DNA of 64,000 nucleotides, from the NCBI GenBank assembly GCA_963920705.1, contig OY987232.1, positions 18,668,442-18,732,441 on the forward strand. The letters run 5' to 3'. This document shows positions 50,401 to 62,400 of the stretch, piece after piece. Positions within the stretch are counted from its first letter, which is position 1; each line of letters opens with the position of its first letter. This DNA is from Odiellus spinosus. Lineage: Eukaryota; Arthropoda; Arachnida; Opiliones; Phalangiidae. Made by a program: the position numbers and the translations under genes. Below the pieces are notes generated by a model. The model searched no databases. It saw only the letters and a program-made list of their open reading frames with translations, and was not told the DNA's origin.

Positions 50401-53400
50401 GATAGCAGAAGTCTATAAAAAACCTTCGAAGGAAAGTTTCTAGCTTTGCAATTTCACCATTTTGTTCAAGAACAATGATATTGCTCTCTTTCCTGTGAAA
50501 TAGTCTGCGAGTCATAAGATATCACTCCTTTTTTGCCCAAATTGTAGTGTTCTTCCTTGAGAATTTTACCTGTCGTAATGCAAAACCTGCATTAGTGATT
50601 TGAGCGTACATTTTTATTAAGACTTCTTACGCTGCTAGTCTACCAAGCTCCTTAGAGAATTAGTCAACAAGAGTCTTAGATCTTTCAGATACCCACTACA
50701 TAATTGATTACAAACTTTGGTAAATGCTAAATACGTAGTCAGTTACGAAATCACTTTAGTTCAGTCAAAGCTACAGATTTTTGGTGTGATCAAACACTCA
50801 GAGTTGTGTGAAGATTACCCAGTTAAAAGTACTTTATCCGTAACCTCTTCCCAAGGTGATTTTATAGACTTCTGACGTGTCAAACTGAGATGATTTGAGT
50901 TGTTGAAATTGAACGTCTTGAAATTTATAAGAAACTTTTTCATTAGGTAATTACCGTAATCAATCTATGATGATGCAAGGATATGGTCAGGGACCCGTAA
51001 ATTTTGGGTCACCGACTGGTCACGGAGGCGGCGGTTATTCCTCGTCAATGATGGGTGTGAGAATGTCTAGTAACGCCAATACGCAACCGACGGGGCAGAA
51101 CTTTGGTGGCTATCATAATTCTCAGTATAACAATACGACTGGACCAAACAGCGGCTACGGAATGAACAATATGATGCCGCCACCCAGCCAGTATCCAAAA
51201 AGTCCAGGAGGTCTAAACTCACAGGTTGGTGCACAAGCAGCGGCTCAAGCAGCTGTGATTGCTGCGGCTAGCTCAGCTACATTGAGGTCATCTCCAATGT
51301 ATATTCGTCACCAACTGCAACAGAAGATGTACGGAGGAAGCTATAACTCCATGCATCCCCAGGTTCCCAACTCTCAGCAGGGTCCAGGAGTCTCTTCCGG
51401 CGGTCCACATCCGATGGGAAACCTCCTTCCTCATCCGCCAGGTTCGTCTCCCAATATGCCGTGCCAACCTGACGGAATTTCCGGCGCACCTCCATCCGTA
51501 AGCACTCCATCGTCATCTCATTCAGTCGGTGGTGGAAGCTCTTCTAGTAACGTAAACATGGAGAATTCGATCGCAACGATGGACAACAGTGGTAATATAG
51601 TCTTGTATTTGCGCGTAAATACAAATGAATTCACGTAATTCGTGTCTTATTTTAAGGTAATACATCCACATCAGTCACGCAAAGCATAAGTAGTCCCGTA
51701 CCAGCCGTATCTATGATGGTGTCTAGTCCATCTATGTCAAATATGGTGGATTTGCAGTCTCAATCGCAACAGCATCAAGGAATGGGTGGGGGTGGCCCTC
51801 CTCAGATTATGGGTGGCGTTGGCTCTCAAGGAGGTGGTAGAGTTCCTGGTGGAAGCCTACAGTCTTTACCCCCTCCTATATTGGATGAAGCTAGTCAAGC
51901 ATCCAATGCCTCCGCCACGTCTTCTCTCCCCGATGATAGATCGGAAACGCCTAAGCCGAACAGTAAAACATCCATGTCTCATCCTCCAACGCCTAATACA
52001 TTACCATCACCAGGCGCAGCTTCCATGTCATCTTTTCACGAGGAATTTGACAATGTTTCCAGTCCTAGTTGGCCCAGGACACCATCTAGCCCCGTAAGTA
52101 TATTTTCATTACGTATTATATATAATTTAAGGCGTCTGGTGATCCTCTATAACTCCTATATTTTCGAAAAGATCTCGTAGTCATATTTTTTCGATAATTA
52201 CATTCTTTTGGGCTTAGTTATTTTGATCCAAACAATCTTACAAATCTTATTTACATCCAAACGATCCTACAAATTTGTTATTAATGCAGGGTGGCAAGAG
52301 GTCCTATAATTCCTATAAAATCCTATATTTTTGGAATTCATCTGTAAATTACCAGAACCATCAGGCCAACATGAGTGGTTCTATTCCCCTTTAAATTACA
52401 TGTAGTAACACGCCTTGAGGCCCTGTTAACGGATAATTATTTTTTCTGTTCAGGTGGTGAATAATCAAGCCTATGACCATCATCCTATTAAAGTAAGTTC
52501 CTCCGTTATTCTAACAATCACATCTTCTAACAAAAAACAAAATTAAAAATATGATTTTTATTTTTTTTATTTCAGCGCCCAGATGGATTGTTAAAACTTT
52601 ATGACATGTCTGATGATCCTGACAGAAGAAATTTCCTCGATAAGTTAATAATGTATAGCGAAGAAAGAGGAACCCCCATTTCACAATGTCCAACGATTAG
52701 CAAGCAACCCTTGGATCTCTACAGACTCTATATGGCTGTGAAAGAACGTGGAGGATTTGTAGAGGTCAGTCAAGCTTTTTTTCTTTTACTTTTTCGTTTC
52801 ATTTTGCTCAATTATTTGGTCATCAGTTTAAGAATAGTACCTGTTACGATTATGCTACGTTGAAACTAGATTTACAGTGAAAAAAATTTAACAAATAACA
52901 TATTTTGTTATTTCCAATTAGATATAGCAGACGATCTTTGGTTATAAATAAATTTACTTTAATTCTTGACTTTTCTTCCTTATAACCAGTAACCAAGGCT
53001 TAGGTTTTCGCCTAGTTTTAGCAGACAAACTCTGATTATAATGAAAAGACCTAGGCTTAGCAGATGAACCTAACCTATGACCCAAGCTTAGATTTAGGCC
53101 TAGCTTGAATAAACGAACTTGGGTTATAACTAAATTTACCTTAATTCATTATTTTTTGATTATAACCAGTGACCAAGGCTTAAAATTAGACCTTGGCTTT
53201 AACAGATGAACTCTGGTTATAACGAAAAGACCTAGGCTTAGCAGATGAACCTAACCTATGACCCAAGCTTAGATTTAGGCCTAGCTTTAGTAAACAAACT
53301 TTGGTTATAACAAAATTCACCTAAATTCATTATTTTTTGATAATAACCAGTGACCAAGGCTTAGATTTAGACCTTGGCTTTAGCAGATGAACTCTGATTA

Positions 53401-56400
53401 TAAAGAAAAAGTTAATGAAAAGTTTCTTTTTCCGTTACCTAGACTTAGATTTAGGCCTAGATTTAGCTAAAAAACTCTGTTTATAATGAAATAATCTCCT
53501 CTAGAGGGCGTTCTCACAACGCTCAAAACACTGAGGTTACTAGTTGCCTCAAATTTTTATAATTCAGTCGATGCGCCAGCATTTACTGTTATGGGGCACA
53601 TTTTCTACTGTTCTGTTCTGATGGCCAAATTTTTGTGTATCTTATATTCAATATAGAGCCTGTATCCCTACTTCGTTAATGGTATCACTAATTCCTTTTA
53701 TCGAGTTTACCCAAAAATCTTGGGTGGTTATTATTATGTGATAATGTTGGTTGCAAATTGTGTCGTAAATGTGTTGAGGAAAGCCCTTTAATCGTCAATA
53801 ACACGTGATTTTCTATTGATTTGAAATCCTTAACGGAAAAAGCGTGATTAAAATTTGTACTTCATAATTAGAGGCATATTTCAAAACCTTATCGATAATT
53901 TGAAAAAGGGAAAATCAATTCCCATTTGTTTTAAAAATGAATGCATTGAATGATTATGAAATGCAAAACAACGAATTGTTGCATCGATCCAATTGAGCTT
54001 GCGAATCAAATGGAGTGGGCTAAAAGCATTCTAAATAGCACCACGTTACGTATACGTAAACCCTGACACCAAAACTTGTGCTACGTAGCCCGGTACATAT
54101 AGAAAGACCAGGAAACCTATTTACAAAATGAATAATTCTTCTAAATTTAGTTAAAGCAGGTCATTTGAAAGTAATTTCCAAATATTTGTTAGTTCAAAAT
54201 ATTTAACTATCAAATCAATAAAAACAAATCAAAACTATATAAATTTCAAAGCAATTCAATGACTAATCACCATTAAGACTGAATTTTGAGCCAATTAAAG
54301 CGTACGTCCAAATGTTCTTAACTTTAAATCAGAATGAGACCCGAATTAGGCTTAGCTGTAACTGAGTGTGAAAGCAAATCAGTTTATCAGTATTAGCTAA
54401 AGTAATATCGTTTTATAATAGTTTTGGTTTGATTATAATTAAATATCGGCAAAATAACTAGTCTAAGTGACGTTTTGAAAACTTACCTACCTCGTGTTAC
54501 TTGATGGGGTATTGAGTTGATTTTCAGAAGAACTAAAACTATCTTTATTTGGAAATCACTTTTGTAGACCAAGAAGGTCCATTTATGACCAAACTTGATG
54601 TTTTATCCATTTTTTTATGGTATTTTCTACCGTAAGAAACATTTAGGTCCCTTTAAATTATAGAATAGCCCGAAAATTCTTCTATCAGTTGAAACTTTTA
54701 TGAAAATACGCAATTTTGAAAGAAGAAAGCATACATACCCGTAAAATTCTCGAAACTACACATATTGGGGTCTCCGCAAATAATAGCAATGCTAGAATAT
54801 TCTTCAAAGGATGAATTTTCATTAACACAATGTGATTTGCAGTTCTGTGTTTCTAATTGTCCTTAAAATGGTGTTAAAGTTCAATGTTAACCATGTGTTT
54901 TACCTTGAAAGTCTATAAATTATTCTCTGACAGGCTAAATTGATAATCAATTAAAAAACAAAAAAAAAAAAAAACAAAAAAAATAGAAATAAACCATGGA
55001 AATTCTCATATGTTCATGTACTGCGTGTAAGAATATACCTTTGACAAGTGGGAGGTAACTTAATTTCTTCCTTAACATAACGTGGTTTTATTTTCAACGA
55101 CTGAGGTTCTATAAGGTTATTAGCTTGAGGTATTACAGGGCTTGTACAAAACCTGGATAAGTCAGGGACTTTCAAAATGTGAACGAAAGTTCAAAGATTA
55201 GTTAAGGATTTAAAAAAATTTTGAAGAAAGTCAGGGAAGTCAAGGATTTGCAAAAGGTCAGATTTTTAAAAAGTTCATAGAGATGGGGATTAATGTTTCA
55301 CTTAAATAAATGGTCAGGAATAATAGGGAAAATGGCATCTTTTAGTTCAAAGATTCGTACGAACCCTGTTATTATTTAGCTCTGGACGAAAAATGAACCC
55401 GTCATTCGAGAAAAAACTAATAATAAGGGATATCACACAAATATATTTGAGTATTTCGCTAAGCCTTGGCTACTTTCTAACTCCCGGTAATGTGATATTC
55501 ATGTTTTACTCAACCGCTGTTATTCCATCATCAAGTTTTCAAGTTTATATAAGCTTCTCACACATAACCTGACTCCGTGAGAATTTCCAGCGTGTACTTC
55601 TATTTTTACTTGATGAAATAGGATATACTAATAATTATATTAGTTACTGAGAAAGTTAAAAAATATATTAAAGAACCTTAACTAATTACCTCGACGATCT
55701 TAGATGACTGCTGTGAACGTTTCAAAGCAAAACACAATAGGGAACAACTGGATTGCACTAGGTCAAAAAGCCAGTAAGGGGGTGAGTCAGAAACATCTTT
55801 GAGAAATTGGCTTCTAAAGGGTACGCGTGTTCCAACAGACCCGTTTAAAATATCGAATAAAATCTTATATGAGAAGGTTAACGTCACGAGACTTTCTTTT
55901 GACCGTAAAAATATCCCAACCCGCTTTTTCTCTATCTTCTTTTTGCTTCTTTAGAACCGCAATTTCAATCAAACTTGCCCTAAAAATGGTGTTGGGACAG
56001 GAAAAAAAAATGTTAATTTAACTACCCTTTAAAAATATTTACTGATTCATTGCTAATGATCGTAATTTAACCATGAATTTATTCACTATCATGAATATAT
56101 CACTGCATTATTTGGTCTTAACTTTGGATTCAGGGAATGTCATTTTCCTCGCAAGCCAGTGTTTTAATGTTGAAATTAATAAAAATAAACGTTGCGCGTA
56201 CTAGCTAGAATTCCTTTTATAGGGATACTAGACACCGATAAGTTTTTGATAGATTTGGATTGTTAATATATGCGTAAAAACTGTGTTAAAACTCACTAAA
56301 GGTTTTGTGATAATTTATAGTTATCAAAGACCCGAAATAGATTCGTTAAAAACGCCATCTATCTGTAATGCGAAAAAAAAAAAAAAAAAAAATTCTAGCG

Positions 56401-59400
56401 TACCTTCATGGATAGATCGCGTGGTTTTTATTGAGATTTTTTTTTCTTCTCACAAATAGATGGCGTCTACTAGTTGTCACACGACGGGCCTAACCCAGGG
56501 AAAGGTATCTAGATTTATCATATATGGTTTTGCTACAAAACTTGGTCTGCTATTCTGATTGGTTATGGCTATTATATTTCTAAAAAGGTATCGCCCATCC
56601 CCAAACCGCACAGTATAAAGTTTATATTTCAGTGATATATTCATGTAAACATAAATTCATGTATGAAGGAATCTGTAAATTTGCGGCATGAATGGAATAT
56701 GTTTCATAATAGTATATATATATTCAAATTAGTGTTGATACCGATATTGATGTTTTATCCGATAGATCAGTTTGACTTTTAACATTCTGATACGGAAATT
56801 TTGAAAATTTGATATTTTAAAGGATAGATGGCGTTTGTCAAGAGCCAAAATTTTATCCAATGAGAATAGAGTTGCTTGAAGCTCATTGGCCAATTGCCTT
56901 AAAATTTTAACTAACTTTAAAGAAGGAGAAAGAATTAAAGCTCAGATTTAGGAAATATTTCGTGATTAACAACGATAACTCGAAAGCAATGTCTAAATTT
57001 TGTTATTTAGAAGTTAAAAATGTGATGTGAATTATGAATCCTTCTCCTGAAAGATCAAAATTATGATTATTTCTTAAAAATACTTAAATAAATGAGTTGT
57101 TAAAAACTCATTTGTTGAAGACTGTGATCTCTAAATGAAGGTATTATGCAAGTCGCTGAAATTCAGTTCTTAAGTCAGACAAGACCAACTAAATTAGTTA
57201 AAAGATTTTTGATATCAACTCAGCATCAGTTGTTTCAAAAATAATTTTGAATATCAGCTAGGAATCAGTTTAGTTTCAAAAATTACGATATCAGTTAAGA
57301 TATCAGTATTGGTTTAGTTCCAAAAAGATTTTTGATATCAACTCAGCATCAGTAAAGTTTCAGAAAAAATGTGGGTATCAGCTCGGTATCAGTTTAGTTT
57401 TAAAATTTTATGATCTTGGTTAAAATATCAGTATCGGTAGCTGATTGGGAAAATTATAATATTGGCCAACTCTAATTTTCATCAACTTAGTTTTAAATAA
57501 AATTAGTTTTATTTTATTTTTTTTAGTAAATTTAGTTAGTTTTCTGTCCCAAAGTAATTAAACCTTTATCTTTGTTTTTTTTTTTACCTTGCCACCTCAG
57601 AGGCCCGGGGCAAGTTTTTTCCTTTTCATTTTCCGCCTTTGAATTAAGAAATTATATTACTTTTTTTGAGCGCGGTTTTTAATATTTATAGGTTACTAAA
57701 GCGAAACATTGGAAAGATGTAGCTGGTTTGCTGGGTATCGGAGCGTCGTCAAGCGCCGCTTATACTTTGAGGAAACAATATATCAAACATCTCTTGCCTT
57801 TCGAATGCAAGTTTGATCGTGGTGGAATTGATCCTAACCCTATTATTCAACAAGTTGAAACATCTTCGCGAAAGAAGGGAGCGAAGAATCAACCTGGTAA
57901 ATTTCAAATTATTTGTAGGTAAGGTGGAGAGGAAAAAATACTTTGTTTGCTCAGTAAAATATTTGGAAAGTGTCTTCTAAAATTGGATAATAAGTACAAT
58001 TAGTGTCATATGTGCAAATAACGTGATTCGTCAAACAAATAGCTTTTAATTGCCTCAAACTTTGCATGAATAACCAACTCAATGGGCTCCAGACGTTTTC
58101 GTCAGACGTAAAGTTTTTTAGGGATTGATCATTTCAGAATCTAAAACCGCTTTCCTCTCCACCCCACTTTTAATGGTGTGGTTTTTTGGGATAATATAAC
58201 CCCTTTTTTATCTCTCAGTTTGCCCTGATCCTTTTCCTCCAGCGTCTAACCAATCATTAGATGGTTATCCACCCACTAATTACCCTGGTGGATACGGACC
58301 AGGTCCTCCGGGTCATCATCAGATGATGAACTCTGAGTATCCACCTCCATCGGTAGGACCACATATGCCTCCATACCAACAAGGTCCACCAGCGCCTCAT
58401 CATCCTCAAGGGCCCCCACCTCCGCCGCAACCACCATCGTCACATATTCACGGCCCTGGCGTACCAAACCACATGAGTCCCTCTAATAACGTACCACCCA
58501 CTGTACCAACGTCTAGTACCGGACCCGATAATATACACATGACTGATCCGTACTCGGAAGATATTCAAACTTCGCAGTATCAAAGGCATACTAATACCGA
58601 TGGTTATTCGGGTTATGGTCAAACTCCGTCTGGAAGTACAATGATGCCATCTTACAGTAGTACGCAGTCCAGTATGAGTGGTGGTTCCTTCGGGTTTAGC
58701 TCTAATTCGAACGTGGGTAGCGTTTCAACTACTCCAGTGAGTGGTCATCAACCACCCCCTGAACAAGTGTACGGTAATAGTGGTGAACAATATCCCCATC
58801 ATCCTGGCGCGGCACCCCCTCCACCGTCATCTTCGGAAGCGCCCGGTTACGGTGGTAGAAACGCGGTACCAGATCCGTACGGACTTCCACCAGGAAGTTA
58901 TCCGCCTAATCGAACAATCGGTGGCCTTCCAAACGCAACACCTTATCCTTATCAATCGCAATATGACAGAGAAAGGTAATTATCTTAGTACGAGTCTTAG
59001 TCCACCAGTCCGACAATTAGATTTAATTTTGGGGTCTTTTATTCCGATAATTAGATACGAATCTTCTCAAACTGGTGGTATGATTAGACCCCCATCTCAA
59101 CCTAACGCGATGTTAACGGCTTCCCAAAGTGAACATCAAATGTACCCACAATCGAGGTACGGACCAGGACCAGGTGGTCCAGCTATGAGTGCTGGTTCTA
59201 CTGGAAGGGAAACTGCACCCACCGCGGTTCCACCACCCGCACAACCACCGGCGCCTCCGCAACCGGCGAATACATACCCCGCAAGTAGAACGGGACCTAT
59301 GGCACAACCTGCTTATCCAGCTACTCCTCAGCCTACTGGACAGTCAACTTATCCTCCTCCTGGTCCTCCCGCAGATAGTTACAACAGAGTTCCAGATGGT

Positions 59401-62400
59401 TATCAAGTAAGCTATTTTCTTCCAAAATAATGAAAAATTCAATGGACTTATTTTATTCCAACATTCTTCCGATCAAATATTAATCAATGTAAAAACTTTT
59501 TTTTTTCTCTCTCTCTCTCTCGTTTAGGGCTACCCTCCTAATCAACCCACATTGTATGGTCAAGCAACTGTACCTCCAAATAAAGTTGCTCCACCTGGTG
59601 CTTCTCGCGAACCCTTTCCGAGAGAAATGTTTGCTGGAGGTCCTAAACGACACCCAGATTTTATGAAATCTCAAATGGGTCCATCCGAGCAGTATCCGCC
59701 AGTTGCTGGATATGGACAACAACCAAACACTCCAGGTTATCCTGGTAAGTTTCATTTAAAAAGTTTTTCTATCAAATCCTGCTAAGCCTACTTTTCTTGT
59801 AAGCCAAAAAATTAATTTCTAGGTAGCTGTGTTAGGCCTAAACTTCGTTAAAAATCAGCTCAAAAGATTTAGCAACCAACAATTTTTACGCAAGACAGAA
59901 TAAAAACTCGCTAGGAATAGAAAATCGCTTGTTGCGCTACAATAATTTTAATTTTTATTTAGCCCGTAAACTTTAGGGGGTGTTAAAAATTAATTTTATT
60001 ACAGATCGAAATCAGTATCCTCCTTATCGACCTACCCATATGGGTATGCCACCGCCTACAGCTGCTGGTCCTGGCCAACCTGGTGAGCGTTTTTTAAGGA
60101 ATATATTAAACCAAAGTAAATAAATTTTGTTTTTGCTTTTACCCTTGTGATGGGATAAATTTAAACTCAATCCCTTATTGTTAACAAGTTCATTACTAGA
60201 ATTTTAAGCGAGCCTGAAGGATATATAGTATATTACGACATTAGTTAAATTTTAGAATCATAAAATGATAATATAGGATTTGGAGTAGCTAAAAAATTGC
60301 GATAAAACAGTATTTAAATAGTACATTTAAAGTTTGCGCTTCCAGGCTTACCACCTTAAGTAGGATAGGGTTATAATAATTGTCGTTTTTAGTAATGAAT
60401 GTATTATGAGTGGACAGATATTCTCTCGCGACTTAGTTACGTTAGTTATTCGAATCAATCATTGCATGGTTTCACGTTAAACTATCAAGAATACATTTTC
60501 CGGTATTACCGTTTCTCTCTTAGCTCCTCCCTAGAATTAATCTTATCTTAGTTCAATTTTAACTTAACCTAAGACAAAATCCTTCCTTTGTTTCAGTAGA
60601 ATATTAGCGTAACATTTACTCATAGCTAAAAAGGCATGAATTAATAATATTTATCCACTCAAAATTGTGTAATACAGGGATTGAGTTTTGCAAAACAAAA
60701 GTCTGTGAGTAAAAAAAAAGCATTAATTTGAAATTGTAGTGAATTTAGTCATTTTAACGCTTCTAATTGAACCTCAAACCAAGATACGATAGAAGTACAC
60801 CTTGTGTGATTCTTAAGTGCTTGTAGAATATGATATTAAGGTTTATAGAGGTCCACTCAGATTAAGGAAATATTGTATTTAAATATTACGTCTTAATGTT
60901 GGGTCATATATGAAAATTCCATGATACCCTCTTCAAACAAAGCGTAATTAACCATTAACCCAGGTTAATCTAGCTTGCTCAATAAACCTTGGTTAAATCT
61001 GTTTAATCTGGCTAATTACGTTTCGTCTGAAGAGGGTATAAGAGATCCATGGCTTCCAAAAATAGATATTATGTTCTAAATTCCTGCTCAGGCTTCGTAA
61101 GCGACTCATTCTCGCTCTCTTTGCGAATGTGCTTACAAAACAAGGTATATGAAAAGTCCATAATAGGTCCCTAGGGTTTTAGAAGTAGATATCACGTTCA
61201 GAATTAATTTTATTCTGAGAACTCCCCATTTATTGATGGTATTCCCACTAATTTCAAACCATTTTATAAAGTATGATGATCAGAGCGTAAGTATGATACA
61301 GAAACCAATCATCACTTAAAGATTTCCAGTGTACTTCTATCATGCCTGTTTTAGCATGGCTATTTTATTTAATAGAATGCATGACTTTATACTTAAACTC
61401 TACCTTTTTTTGACATTATTTATATATTTTAAACCAGACTTTTGTTTTATTTTTGCATTTTTATTTGATTTTGCATTTTTTACAAATTTTTCTCCTTTTA
61501 CATCTAACACTTTTTTAATTAGTCTGATATTTATTTTTTATTATAATATGAAAAGCGATAAAAACTTTTAATTTCTTAATCCTTACGAATGATCTTGCCT
61601 TGTTTTACATTAGCGATTTCTCTAACCTAAAACCTTTTCAATAAGTTCAAAGCATCTTAGCTTGATCAATATACCTTTATAAATAAGCCCCTGAATATTT
61701 CCACCCGAATTTTTTTCGATTAACTTTAAACTGTCAAAATTCCACCTGGTTTCATCTGCAGTTAAAAATTAAAATAGTGTTAAAAAAGTATGGCAACACT
61801 GTTTTTAATTTGAACCGGTTGATAAGGATGGTATTTTCGAGCAGTATTTGGAAAGTTTTATTTGGTCTGAATTTCTTTATTCCCTTGGCGATTTTCCGAA
61901 TTTGGTTACATTAGACTAGCAAAAACCCGTGAAAAATCACGGGACTTTTCTAGAAATTCGTAGAATTTTCCAGAACATTCTAAAGTTTTAAGCACTTTCA
62001 AGAATTTTTTTAGACCTCCCCAGACTTTTCTGGAACGTTCTATAGAACATTCTGTGAAAAGTTACGGACGTACGCACGTATGGTCATTGTAAATTAAGTG
62101 TTTGATTGATGACGATGATTTGAACCCTAGAAAACTCTGACATTGTTAAAGTAGAATGGCCCAAACTCAAAACGTTCTCTCCATAAGTCCTTATTTTTCA
62201 AAATAACATGGTTAATATTTTAAAAACATTACGTTCTTTCAAACTTATTTAGAATATGAAATTTGTATTAATTGTTGATATCGCCTATGGACTAGTTCTA
62301 AGCTTGAATATTGTTAATTCTTTAGCGTGGACTCGTGATAACCAGTGTCGACCTTATTCATCCTCAAACCAAAGTCAGTACTCACCCGGGATGAGAGAGT

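Larger units (their letters stand above)
52765..57691 (+). other. ARID1 intron 10, within the ARID domain
   Basis: A 4.9-kb intron holding the GTTATAACGAAA repeat cluster (52920-53480), a GTCAGGG transposon-like fragment (55136-55367), A-rich tracts near 54955 and 56372, and degenerate GATATCA(A/G)CTCAGCATCAGT repeats (57200-57440). No gene is recognised. Confidence 0.8.
60083..62325 (+). other. ARID1 intron 15
   Basis: A 2.2-kb AT-rich intron with a 116-bp foldback element (60924-61039) and a heat-shock-element-like cluster (61948-62062). No exon is visible. Confidence 0.8.

Noticed and set aside
58741-59430. Single 229-codon ORF spanning the 79-bp intron between exons 12 and 13
   Set aside because: Upstream of 59055 its frame is not the ARID1 frame; splicing AAAG|GTAATT to AATTAG restores the Pro-rich ARID1 reading on both sides.
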